The notes below the pieces were generated by a model that saw only the letters and a list, made by a program, of their open reading frames with translations, was not told where the DNA came from and did no database searches. 64,000 nucleotides of DNA from Sipunculus nudus (lineage: Eukaryota; Annelida; Sipuncula; Golfingiida; Sipunculidae). The stretch covers positions 57,310,453 through 57,374,452 of the forward strand of contig CM049311.1 in NCBI GenBank assembly GCA_026874595.1. The letters run 5' to 3'. Both the position numbers and the translations under genes were made by a program. Below are positions 12,002 through 24,384 of this stretch, piece after piece. Position 1 is the first letter of the stretch. Every line of letters begins with the position of its first letter.

Positions 12002-13175
12002 TTAGGGGCTCTTTTTGGTACGCAAACACATTTTTATTACTTGGGGGCTTTTTTTTTTTTTGGACAAACACATCTTCAGTTCCTGAGTGCTTTTGTTTAT
12101 GGACAAAAACACATCTTCAGTACTTAGGGGCTTTTTACTTTGGACATAAACACATCTTCAGTACTTTGGGGCTTTTTACTTTGGACATAAATACATCTTC
12201 AGTACTTAGGGGCTTTTTTTTACAAAAAACAATCTTCAGTGCTTGGGGGCTTTTTTTTACAAAAACAAATCTTCAGTACTTGGGGGTTTTTGTTTTTGGA
12301 CATAAACACATCTTCAGTACTTGGGGGCTTTTTTTGGACAAACACATCTTCAGTGCTGGGGGGCTTTTTTTTGGACAAACACATCTTCAGTACTTGAGTG
12401 CTTTTTTTATGGACATAAACACATCTTCAGTACTTTAGGGCTTTATACTTTTGACATAAATACATCTTCAGTACTTAGGGGCTTTTTTACAAAAACATAT
12501 CTTCAGTGCTTAGGGCCTTTTTTTTTTACAAAAACACATCTTCAGTGCTTGGGGGCTTTTTTTGGACAAACACATCTTCAGTACTTGAGTGCTTTTTTTA
12601 TGGACATAAACACATCTTCAGTACTTAGGGGCTTTTTTACAAAAACATATCTTCAGTGCTTAGGGCCTTTTTTTTTTACAAAAACACATCTTCAGTACTT
12701 GGGGGCTTTTTGTTTTTGGACATAAACACATCTTCAGTAGTTGGGGGCTTTTTTTTTTTTTTTTTGGACATAAATACATCTTCAGTACTTGGGGGTTTTT
12801 GTTTTTGGACATAAACACATCTTCATTACTTGAGGGCTTTTGTTTTTGGACATAAACGCATCTTCAGTACTTGGGGGCTTTTGTTTTTGGACATAAACAC
12901 ATCTTCAGTCCTTGTTGGCTTGTTATATAAGGACATAAACACATCTTCAGTTCTTGGGGGCTTTTTATTTTGGACATAAAAACATCTTTATTACTTAGGG
13001 GCTTTTTTTTACACAAACACATCTTCAGTTCTTTATTTATTATTAACATGACACACCTTCAGTACTTGGGTTTTTTTTTGCTACTTTAACACATCTACAT
13101 AACTCGGGGGCTTTTTTCGGTACTAAAACACATGTATTTTGGATGCACATCTTCAGTGCTTGGGGGGCTTTTTTG
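12002..13175 (+). repeat. ~40-bp tandem array, GGGGGCTTTTT / ACACATCTTCAGT units
   Basis: About 29 copies of a 37-42 bp unit, read as ggacataaacacatcttcag, then tacttgggggc, then a T run of varying length. All copies face the same way. Open frames of 134 and 152 codons here arise only because units near a multiple of three bases repeat a short peptide, so they are not treated as genes. Units decay toward 13.2 kb. Confidence 0.9.
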
Positions 13176-13703
13176 GGAACTTAAACACATGGATAATTCA
13201 ATCATAAATCTAATGACCTGACTTTTTTACACTAGCCATAAAGCGATGAGTAAATCAGTACCACAGTTCTATGTCATGTGGCTATGCTTGGTCCATATGA
13301 CCCTGCTTGACGAAAAAGGTCCCAATATGGCAGCTTCTGAGCTTTGCCAAATTCCAATCGTTGGTCACTCTATTAAGTATGTGACAATGTCTTTTTGTAC
13401 CGAGCTCCATGATGGCCCTTCTGCTCTTAGCCAATCATAGATTTGGTTAGGTGGAATAGAGCAGGGTACCAGTCTATCCCCAGCCTGCCCCAGCATAACT
13501 CAGAGGAGCAAATTTACCATCAGTACCTACATTTGGGAAATTTGGAAAAAATAATACTCCAACCTGAAGTCTTTTCTTTTATTTCTTACTGTGGCATTAT
13601 CAGTTGATGAAGCATGTAGTATTGTATATACAATAAATGTGTCAGTACATGTACATGTATAATTTATAAATCACAAATATCACATGAAAGAGCACAGTTG
13701 GGG

Positions 13704-13770
13704 GAAACTATGGTTTAGGCATGGTTGTTCCGTTGTTTTCTATACAGCTGCCGCAGAGAATTCTTTCAAG
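13704..13770 (+). repeat. left half of an interrupted dispersed repeat
   Basis: The stretch 'aactatggtttaggcatggttg' and 'gccgcagagaattcttt' matches the left part of an uninterrupted copy at 26396-26540. The remainder of that copy resumes at about 18020-18095, after the 4.2-kb array. Confidence 0.55.
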
Positions 13771-13794
13771 TTCCTAATCACTGGACAATGTCAG

Positions 13795-16700
13795 AGTATA
13801 ATAAAGCCCCCTAGATACAGACGAACAAAGGCCCTTTATTATGGGACCATTAGTATGTTGATTATTCAGTATGATAGTTTTACTTGTTATTAGATAAAGG
13901 ACCTAATTATTAGGCAATACCATGATATATAAAAACCCCTTAAATACATGCAAACATACAAAAGCCCTTTATTATTGGCACGTTTATAATGTTTATTATT
14001 CAGTGAGATTGTCTTACGTGATATTAGATTAAGCCCCTTATTATTTGACAGTGCCAAGGTATAATAGAGACCTTTAGATACAGACGCACAGAAGACCTTT
14101 ATACTTTTTGACACTTAGTATTTTGATTATTCAGCCAGATAGTTTTACTAGTTATCAGATTAAGCCCCTAATTATTAGACAAAACCAGGATATAATAAAG
14201 CATCTTATATACGTGCAGACACACAAAAGCCCTTAATTCTTGGACCCTATTTATGTTGATTATTTAGTATGACGGTCTTACTTGTTAAAAGATAAAGCCC
14301 CTTATTAAAGGACAATACCTTGGTATAATTAAGCCCCTTAGATACATGCAGACACACAAAAGCCCTTAATTCTTGGACTCTAAGTATGTTTATTATTCAG
14401 TATGGCAGTCTTACTTGTTACTAGATTAAGCCCCTAATCATTGGACAATGCCAGAGTATAATAAAGCCCCTGAGATACAGACACACAAAAGTCCTTTATT
14501 ATGGAATCCTTAGTATGTTGATTATTCATTATGATAGTTTTACTTATTATTAATTTAAGCCCCTAATTATTAGACAATACCATGATTATTAAAGCCCCTT
14601 AGATATATGCAAACACAAAAGCCCTTAATCCTTTGACCCCATTTATGTTGATTATTTAGTATAACGGTCTTACATGTTATAAGATAAAGCCCCTTGTTAT
14701 AAGAATTTACCATGGTATAATTAAGCCCCTTAGATACATGCAGACACACAAAAGCCTTTAATTCTTGGACCCTAAGTATGTTTATTATTCAGTATGACAG
14801 TCTAACTTGTTACTAGATTAAGCCCCTAATCACTGAATATTGTCAGAGTATAATAAAGCCCCCTAGATACAGACAAACAAAAGCCCTTATTTCTTGGACC
14901 TAAATATGTTGATTATTTAGTATGATAGTTTTACTTGTTGTTAGATTAAGCCCCTAATCACTGGACAATGTCAGAGTATAATAAAGCCCCCTAGATAGAG
15001 ACAACAAAGGCCCTTTATTATGGGACACTTAGTATGTTGATTATTCAGTATGATAGTTTTACTTGTTATTAGATTAAGCCCCTAATTATTAGACAATACC
15101 ATGATTATAAAAGTCCCTTAGAAACATGCAAACACACAAAAGGCCTTTATTATTGGCACATTTATAATGTTTAATATTCAGTGTGATTGTCTTACTTGTT
15201 ACTAGATTAAGCCCCTGATCATTGGGTAATACCAGAGTAAATAAAGCCCCTTAGATACAGACGTACAAGGTCCTTTATTATGGGACCCTTATTATATTGA
15301 TTATTTATAATGTTATTAGATTAAGCCCCTTAGATACATGAGGACACACAAAAGCACTTAATTCTTGGATCCTTAGTAAGTTTATTCTTCAGTATGACAG
15401 TCTTACTTGTTACTAGATTAAGCCCCTAATCATTGGACAATGCCAGAGTATAATAAAGCCCCTTAGATACAGACGTACAAGGTCCTTTATTATGGGACCC
15501 TTATTATGTTGATTATTTATAATGTTATTAGATTAAGCCCCTTAGATACATGAGGACACACAAAAGCACTTAATTCTTGGACCCTTAGTAAGTTTATTCT
15601 TCAGTATGACAGTCTTACTTGTTACTAGATTAAGCCCCTAATCATTGGACAATGCCAGAGTATAATAAAGCCCCTTAGATACAGACGTACAAGGTCTTTT
15701 ATTATGGGACCCTTATTATGTTGATTATTTATAATGTTATTAGATTAAGCCCCTTAGATACATGAGGACACACAAAAGCACTTAATTCTTGGACCCTTAG
15801 TAAGTTTATTCTTCAGTATGACAGTCTTACTTGTTACTAGATTAAGCCCCTAATCATTGGACAATGCCAGAGTATAATAAAGCCCCTTAGATACAGAGGT
15901 ACAAAAATCCTTTATTATGGGACCTTTATTATATTGATTATTCAGCATGATACTTTTACTTGTTATTAGAGTAAGCCCCTAATTATAAGACAATACCATG
16001 GTATAATTAAGCCCCTTAGATACATGCAGACACACAAAAGCCCTTAATTCTTGGACCCTAAGTATGTTTATTCTTCAGTATGACAGTCTTACTTGTTACT
16101 AGATTAAGCCCCTAATCATTGGACAATGCCAGAGTATAATAAAGCCCCTTAGATACAGAAGTACAAAAGTCCTTTATTATGGAACCCTTATTATGTTGAT
16201 CATTCATTATGATAGTTTTACTTGTTTTTAGATTAAGACCCTAATTATTAGACAATCCCATGATTAAAGAAGCCCCTTAGATAGATACAAACAAACAAAA
16301 GCCCTTTATTATGGGACCCTTAGTATGTTGATTATTCAGCATGATAGTTTTACTTGTTAATAGATTAAGCCCCTAATTATTAGACAATACCATGATTTTA
16401 AAAGTCCCTTAGAAACATGCAAACACACAAAAGCCTTTTATTATTGGCACGTTTATAATGTTTAATATTCAGTGTGATTGTCTTACTTGTTACTAGATTA
16501 AGCCCCTAAACATTGGACAATGCCAGAGTAAATAAAGCCCCTTAGATACAGACGTACAAGGTCCTTTATTATGGGACCCTTATTATGTTGATTATTTATA
16601 ATGTTATTAGATTAAGCCCCTTAGATACATGAGGACACACAAAAGCGCTAAATTCTTGGACCCTAAGTAAGTTTATTCTTCAGTATGACAGTCTCACTTG

Positions 16701-17995
16701 TTACTAGATTAAGCCCCTAATCATTTGACAATGGCAGAGTATAATAAAGCCCCTTAGATACAGACGTACAAAAATCCTTTATTATGGGACCTTTATTATA
16801 TTGATAATTCAGCATGATAGTTTTACTTGTTATTAGAGTAAGCCCCTAATTATAAGACAATACCATGGTATAATTAAGCCCCTTAGATACATGCAGACAC
16901 ACAAACTCCCTTAATTATTGGACCCTAAGTATGTTTATTATTCAGTATGACAGTCTTACTTGTTACTAGATTAAGCCCCTAATCATTGGACAATGCCAGA
17001 GTATAATAAAGCCCCTTAGATACATAAGTACAAAAGGCCTTTATTATGGGACCCTTATTATGTTGATTATTCGTTATGATAGTTTTACTTGTTTTTAGAT
17101 TAAGACCCTAATTATTAGACAATACCATGATTAAAGAAGCCCCTTAGATAGATACAAACAAACAAAAGCCCTTTATTATGGGACCCTTGGTATGTTAATT
17201 ATTTAGTATGATTGTCTTTCTTGTTATAAGATTAAGCTTCTAATTATTGGACAGTGCCAGGGTATAAAAAAGCCCCTTAGATACAGATGCACAAAAGACC
17301 TTAATACTTGGACACTTAGTATTTTGATTATTCAGTATGATAGTTTTACTTGTTATTAAATTATGCACCTCACTATTAGACAATATTATGATATAATAAA
17401 GCCCCTTTGATATTTGTAAACACACAAAAGCCCTTATTTCTTGAACCTGTGTATGTTGATTATCCAGTTTGTTGGTCCTACTTGTTATTAGATTCAGCCC
17501 ATAATTATAAGACAATACCACAGTATAATAAAGCCCCTTTTATACATGCAGACATACAAAATCCCTTAATTCTTGGACCCTAAGTATGTATGACAGTCCT
17601 ACTTGTTATTAGATTAAGCCCCTAATTATTAGACAATACCACGGTATAATAAAGCCTCTTTCATACATGCAGACATACAAAAGCCCTTATTTCTTGAACC
17701 TGTGTATGTTGATTATCCAGTTTGATGGTCCTACTTGTTTTGAGATTAAGACCCTAATTATTAGACAATACCATGATTAAAGAAGCCCCTTAGATAGATA
17801 CAAACAAACAAAAGCCCTTTATTATGGGACCCTAAGTATGTTGATTATTAAGTATGACAATCTTATTAGTTAATGGATTAAGTCACTAATTATTGGACAT
17901 TGCCAGAGTATAATAAAGCCCCTTAGATACAGACGCACATGAGCCCTTTATTATTAGACCTTTAATAAGTATGTTTATTATTCAAACAATTAATT
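13795..17995 (+). repeat. ~130-bp satellite-like tandem array with AAGCCCC core
   Basis: About 32 head-to-tail monomers, typically 128-134 bp. Each has agattaagcccctaatcatt, ggacaatgccagagtataat and aaagccccttagatacag blocks, then a ttattatgggaccctt-like block. Between 15220 and 15855 a 211-212 bp higher-order unit (one full and one shortened monomer) repeats three times with near identity, which implies recent local amplification. The core AAGCCCC is the reverse complement of the GGGGCTT in the 12-13.2 kb array. There is no coding capacity. Confidence 0.92.
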
Positions 17996-18019
17996 TCTAC
18001 AGGTGAAGAAAACCTTGAG

Positions 18020-18095
18020 ATCTAGATAACTAAAAAATATTACACAGATCTTTATCAAACGTTACATGTGTATAGATATTGGTAAGAGGCAGACA
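18020..18095 (+). repeat. right half of an interrupted dispersed repeat
   Basis: The blocks 'agataactaaaaaatatt', 'cagatctttatcaaac' and 'tatagatattggtaagagg' match 26460-26525. Together with 13704-13770 this shows that the ~130-bp array lies inside an older repeat. Confidence 0.5.
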
Positions 18096-18109
18096 TTGGG
18101 TAATTTTAA

Positions 18110-18275
18110 TCAGTAATTGTAATCAATTACATTTTTTATTAAGTAATTGTAATCAATTATATTTATTTTAAAAAGAAAGTTATTATTATCGCAATCAATT
18201 ACTCTCCCAATGTAATCATAATCATGACAATTAGATATGATTACATTGATTACTTTTGTATTTTCCAATTTTAAA
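18110..18275. repeat. AT-rich region with repeated GTAATTGTAATCAATTAC palindromes
   Basis: The palindromic GTAATTG-taat-CAATTAC occurs at about 18135-18152, with a near copy about 35 bp downstream. A related stretch occurs near 28190-28235. This appears to be part of a dispersed repeat, and no other function can be read from it. Confidence 0.5.
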
Positions 18276-18972
18276 CAGTTACAGTTAATGTTTCCATGTT
18301 TAACACTGATAAAAACATAATCAAGAGCGAAGAAAGCGGCTGATGGGACTTCTGACGGCCATCAAAGCATACTTAGGTAGTAGATAACTAGATGTATTAA
18401 ATGGAAGCTAGGTGGATTTTGTGTGTGCACATTTTGAGAGGAAATAAGAGGAATAAATAAAATCAGCATTTTAAATTTAATTTCTATCATATTTAGTATA
18501 TTCATTATAACTTTATTAAAGACCATGGTGAAGTGCTCACTATTATAGTACTTAGCTAAACTTGTAAGTTTGTGTAATTGGTACTGCAAAAATGAGTAGT
18601 TATAGTAAGCCAGGTAACATTTTTCCTGTCAGTCATCTCCTGAGCAAATCATTAGTATATGAGCATAAACAGATACCTTTGTACAACATCTGGACTATGC
18701 AAAGTAATATATATGTTCAGTAGCATACATGGCTTAAATGCATAAAACAACATATCACACCTTATCATAACTTAAATGGTCAGATTTACCATTTTACTGG
18801 GGAAAAAAAAGACACGGCCCTACGGCTATGTCTTCTATGTACATGCATATATACTGAGATAAAAAAAACTCAAGGATAAAGAAATCCATTTCTATCAAGT
18901 ATATATGCCCAGAGCCACTAGCTGCTCTAGCTTGAGGATAGTATTGGCTGACATTTCACACCTTATATTTAG

Positions 18973-21900
18973 TTCACTCTGTGAACTTATGCCATGGCGC
19001 AGCGTCCGCCGTCCACCGTCTGTTACCAAATATCTCAACAGCCACAGCAGCTACCTTCATGAAACTTTGCAGAATTACTGATCATGAGATGGACATGCAA
19101 AAATAAGCTTTTGGTGGCGCCACCTATGTTGACCTACTTTCTGTGGGATGAAATGGTCTTTTCAACTTCTTTCAAGATAAGTCATAAAGTATTAATATTT
19201 TGGCCTTCATATCATAGTCAGCAGTTGCTTAGAGGAAGGGGAATAATTTGAGTATAAATTCAGTCAAGTCATATTCAAGATGGCGTCTCTACGGAACTTC
19301 AAATTCTGTCGATCGCAAAATATGACAGCTTGATGTGTTTCTATGTATACATGATGTATTGTCTGTTACCAAATATCTTAGGAACTGCTGCAGCCTTCAG
19401 TTTCAAATTTCACAGGAATATTAATCATGTGACTGCTAAATGATTTTGACCTCCAGGTGGCGCCACCTGTGTTGACCTACTTTCTGCGGGAAAAAATGAT
19501 CTTTTCCACTTCTTTCAAGATAAGTCACAAAGTATTAATATTTTGGCCTTCATATCATAGTCAGCAGTTGCTTAGAGGAAGGGGAATAGTTTGTGTGTAA
19601 ATTCAGTCAAATCATTTTCAAGATGGCATCTCTACAGAACTTCAAATTGTGTGGGTTGCAAAATTTAGCAACTTGATGTGTTTCCATACAGGATGTATTG
19701 TCTGTTACCAAATATCTTAGGAACTGCTGCAGCCTTCAGTTTCAAATTTCACAGGAATATTGATCATGTAACTGCTAAATGATTTTGACCTCCAGGTGGT
19801 GCCACCTGTGTTGACCTACTTTCTGCGGGAAAAAATGATCTTTTCCACTTCTTTCAAGATAAGTCACAAAGTATTAATATTTTGGCCTTCATATCATAGT
19901 CAGCAGTTGCTTAGAGGAAGGGGAATAATTTGTGTGTAAATTCAGTCAAATCATTCTCAAGATTGCATCTCTACAGAACTTCAAATTGTGTGGGTTGCAA
20001 AATTTAGCAACTTGATGTGTTTCCATACAGGATGTATTGTCTGTTACCAAATATCTTAGGAACTGCTGCAGCCTTCAGTTTCAAATTTCACAGGAAGTTT
20101 GATCATGTGACTGCTAAATGATTTTGACCTCCAGGTGGCGCCACCTGTGTTGACCTACTTTCTGCGGGAAAAAATGATCTTTTCCACTTCTTTCAAGATA
20201 AGTCACAAAGTATTAATATATTATGCCTTCATATCATAGTCAGCAGTTGCTTAGAGGAAGGGGAATAGTTTGTGTGTAAATTCAGTCAAATCATTTTCAA
20301 GATGGCATCTCTACAGAACTTCAAATTGTGTGGGTTGCAAAATTTAGCAACTTGATGTGTTTCCATACAGAATGTATTGTCTGTTACCAAATATTTTAGG
20401 AACTGCTGCAGCCTTCAGTTTCAAATTTCACAGGAATATTGATCATGTGACTGCAAGATGATTTTGACCCCCAGGTGGCGCCAGCTGTGTTGACCTACTT
20501 TCTGTGGGACAAAATGTTCCTTTCCACTTCTTTCAAGATAAGTCATAAAGTAATAATATTTTGGCCTTCATATTATAGTCAACAGTTCCTTAGAGGAAAT
20601 GGAATAATTTTAGTATAGATTCAGTAAATTCATTTTCAAGATGGCCTCTCTATGGAACTGTGTCGATTGCAAAATTTGACAGCTTGATGTGTTTCTATAC
20701 ATGATGTATTGTCTATTACTAACTCTCTTAGGAATTGCATCATGTGACTGCTAAATAATTTGACCTGCAGGTGGCGCCACCTGTGTTGACCTACTTTCTA
20801 CAGGTTGTAATGGTCTTTTCTGCTTTTCCCAAGATATGTCATAAAGTATAAATACTTTGGCTTTTATATCATAGTCAACAGTTCCTTAGAGGAAGAGGAA
20901 TAATTTGAGTATAAATTCAGTCAAGTGATTTTCAAGATGGCATATCTATGGAACTTGATGTGTTTCTATACATGATGTTTTGTCTGTTACCAAATATCTT
21001 AGGAACTGCTGCAGCCTTCAGTTCCAAATTTCACAGGAATATTGATCATGTGACTGCTTAATGATTTTGACCTCCATGTTGTGCCACCTGTTTAGCTACT
21101 TTCAGCAGGCTGTAATGGTGTTTTCTGCTTTTATCCAAAATATGTCATTTAGTATTTATTTGTTATAATCCACAAAAACAGTCTACTCTAGGACCCTTGG
21201 ACTGATCTTTCCAAAACCTGGCATACTTGATCCCTCACCTATGTAGTTGTAGGTAACAATGATGGAGAACCTTTCTGTGCAGTACAAACCTGGGTTTCTT
21301 TTATATAAGAACCCTCAATATCAGGAGTGGTTTAACGTATTTAGCTGAAATTTTGCATATTCATAGATCTTGGACTCCTCAGACTTGCACTCAAGACTAA
21401 TGATGCCATCTGCAATCGTTTTCCCATGGCATCCCTGGTACATTTGCTGTGGGTGAAAATTGCTCATATCTAAGAAGTGGTTCAATGTATTGATCTGAAA
21501 TTTGTCATGTCTATCCATCTAGGGAAGTTTTCTCGTTAACCAGACAGGTGGCGCCACCTACAATACTTTTTGGGGAGTGTCCAACTTTGCATTTGCCATC
21601 TGATCGTCTTAGTGTTTGTTCAGTGTATTGGGTTAAAATTATGCATGTCCATAGATCTTCGTCTCCTCCATCTCGTAAACAAGACTGGTGGCGCCATCTG
21701 CAATAATTTTCCTGTGGTGTCCATTCATACATTTGCTTTGGGTGAAAATTGCTCATATCTCAGGAGTATTGGTCTGAAATTAGGCATGTGCAGTCATCTT
21801 GGAAAGTTTTCTCATAAACCAGATAGGTGGCACCACCTACCTTGTGCAATAGGACAATGTCTACTTGGAAAGGAATGAATGGTATTTTCACATTCATTGC

Positions 21901-23485
21901 TTGCCGGAAATCTTCGATTTCGGCAAGCATGTTGGTCAGTTGCGTATGTCTGTTTGTCACGATGTTTGTTTTTGTGTGTTTGTTTGTCAGTACTCTCCTG
22001 GCCACAATTTTTTAGCAATCGATCTGAAACTTTCAGGGTTGATTGAAAGTCAAAAGTCCTGGTAGCCTATTGTTTTCGGTAGGCATAAGTTAAAGGTCAA
22101 GGTCATCGAAAAACGTCGAAATTTTTTTTTCATCATAACTTTGTAAATATTGGTCCTATCTTCACAAACTTAGGTTCATTTTCTTCCTCTGTGTCTTCTC
22201 CATAACATGGTCTTGTCATCTTTGCTCAAATTTGTGTCACTTTGTCAGTATGTCTGTCTGTCTGTCAGTTGACCTCAATTTCACCTTCTTGCTGGTGCTT
22301 CTGTCTTACATATAGCATTCTACAGGCCATAGTTTTGCAAGAATCCTTTTGAAATTGGTGAATCTTATGTCTTACACTAATATCTCAAAATTGATTTTTC
22401 ATTTTCGGGATATGGCCTCTAGGGGGCGCTGCACTTAAACTTCATCAACGTATAATTTTGTTGACAATATCTCTGAAACTATACACCTGAATTACATAAA
22501 CTATAGCTTAATTTCTTCCCCTGAGTCTTCTCCATAACTAGGTCAAGTCGTCTGGCCTCAGCTTTGTGTCACTTTGACAGTATGTCTGTGTATCTGTCAG
22601 GTGTCATCAATTTCGCCTTCTTGCTTGTTCTTGTGTCTAACATACAGCATTCTACAGGCCACAGTCTTGCAGGAATCCTTTTGAAACTGATACATCTTAA
22701 GTCCTACACTAATCTCTCGAAAGTGATTTTTCAGTTTCGGAAAATACCCGCTAGGGGGCACTGCACCTGAAACACTAGAACATATCATTTTTTGCCCATA
22801 TCTCTGAGACTTTAAACCTAAATTTCATAAACTGTAGCTTATTTTTTTCCTCTGTCTTCTTCATAACATAGTTAAGTCTTTTTGTCTCTACTTTGTGCCG
22901 CTTTGTCAGTATGTCGGTCACGTCAAAACACTTCAAAATGTTATTTTTCTCATAAATTTGTCCATTCTGGTCCTATCTTCACAAACTTTGGCTCATTTTT
23001 TTTCACCTTCGTCTTCTACATAACAAAGTCTAGTCAACTGATCTCAACTTTGTGTCACTTTGTCAATATGTCTGTCTGTTTGTAAGTTGTCCTAAATGTT
23101 GCCTTCTTGCTGGTTCTTGCCTTTGTTATAATAGCATTCTATAGGCCACAGTTTACCAGGAATCACTTTGCAACTTTCACCTGTCGTATATTGGAACGAA
23201 TTCTTGAAGCTGTATATCTATTTTTAAATAGGTCAAAGTCATGAAAACACGTCAGATTATTATTTCCATCGTAACTGTGTCAATATTGGTCCAAACTTTA
23301 CAAACAATGGCTCATCATTTCCTCTTTGTCTTCTTTATTACATGCTCTCATTATCTGTCTTCCAATCTGGGTCAGAGTGTTTCCGGCAAGCGCGTGACCT
23401 ATGGTCGTCTTGTTTTTTTTTAATCACTTGCCAAATTGCACAGTAATTCACAGAGTGAACATTAGACCCCTGGGTCTCTTGTTTA
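18973..23485. mobile_element. 4.5-kb non-autonomous element with seven ~340-bp internal repeats
   Basis: The left end has palindromic TTCACTCTGTGAA (18973-18985). The right end has its reverse complement TTCACAGAGTGAA (23447-23459), followed by GACCCCTGGGTCTCTTGTTT. Tandem units start with gtctgttaccaaatatctt at 19018, 19361, 19700, 20039, 20379, 20711 (diverged) and 20982, with spacings of 343, 339, 339, 340, 332 and 271. The middle units are nearly identical. A second set of ~140-bp units follows (21.4-21.84 kb), then a nested element. No transposase is encoded. The plan resembles the tandem-repeat non-autonomous elements known from bivalves, but the family is not identified. Confidence 0.65.
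21899..23391. mobile_element. nested 1.5-kb element with GCTTGCCGGAAA inverted ends
   Basis: GCTTGCCGGAAA at 21899-21910 is exactly inverted as TTTCCGGCAAGC at 23380-23391. Inside are about four units of ~330 bp anchored by 'tttgtgtcactttgtcagta' near 22230, 22563, 22892 and 23050. The left end also forms a local hairpin with 'gatttcggcaagc' (21916-21928). There is no coding capacity. Its position inside the 18973-23485 element implies a later insertion, or a composite structure. Confidence 0.55.
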
Positions 23486-23975
23486 CAAAGATATGGTCAG
23501 TGGTCAGGTTAATCCTGTTAAGTAATGCTAAGCTAATTAGCTGTAAAGGGGGAAGGGTATGGTACTTCCATTGAGATATAGAATGAGACTTTCCATGGAA
23601 CTACAGAGGGACTCCAGCTATTATACAGGTGTACAAAGAGATAGATATCAAAAGAGCATGGCTTGTTGCATGCAGTGTTTGCCCATGTAGTGCTCTAAAC
23701 CAGCCATTGGTCTTTGGCAGATCCATGAGGAGAACACCTCAGGCTTTGTAGGTTGTGTAAAGCTAATTCAAGCCAGTAACAAAGCCAGATGCAGCTTATA
23801 TTAAGTCACAGGTAATCATGCTGGTGCTCTTTACTCAGGGTCATGTTATGTAATATTTGAGACTGGCCAAAAGTATAAGCCTGCAGTACTGAACAGTCTA
23901 AACATACAACATTTTGGCCAGGTACATTTTTACAACATTATGTCCAGTATATATAAGTGTACATATATGTGTTAT

Positions 23976-23980
<5 letters not shown>

Positions 23981-24040
<60 letters not shown>
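23981..24040. repeat. (TA)n microsatellite
   Basis: About 30 uninterrupted TA units. Confidence 0.97.
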
Positions 24041-24042
<2 letters not shown>

Positions 24043-24273
24043 TATTATAATGTATTAATGAAAATTGACACGAAACTCCTGAACAAAAAATCAGGCTAAT
24101 TAACTAGCTGGTTTCTGATGGGGGTCTCCACAGCTAAAGTTATGCAATAAAAAAATCATAAACAAATATAATACTTGCCATTAGTATAAAAATCTTATAT
24201 AAATGATACAGTAGTACTTTAAAATCTTTAGAAAGACATTGTAAAGTCTTTTAATTTTATATTTTAGTCAAGG

Positions 24274-24380
24274 GTGGGCTTTTGTCCGGGTCTGCATTTT
24301 TAGGGTTGGGCTTTTGTCCATAGGGCTCTTGTTCAGTGGGCTTTTGTCTGGGTGGGCTTTGTTAGGGTGGGCTTTTTAGC
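24274..24380 (+). repeat. GTGGGCTTTTGTC short tandem repeat
   Basis: Five or six imperfect copies of gggtgggcttttgtc or ttgggcttttgtcc. They resemble the GGGGGCTTTTT unit of the 12-13.2 kb array and have the same orientation, and may share an origin with it. Confidence 0.6.
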
Positions 24381-24384
24381 GAAC

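Noticed and set aside
11980-12725. Open frames of 152 and 134 codons with repeated KHIFST/NTSSVL peptides
   Set aside because: They only translate the ~40-bp tandem repeat. Indels in the T runs shift the frame between units, so no stable protein is maintained.
12002-17995. CRISPR-like array of regular repeats
   Set aside because: There are no constant repeats separated by unique spacers. The units are continuous tandem monomers in an animal genome.
21321-22065. Cluster of 60-100 codon frames on both strands
   Set aside because: They lie inside tandem transposon units and differ from unit to unit. None has a recognisable domain.
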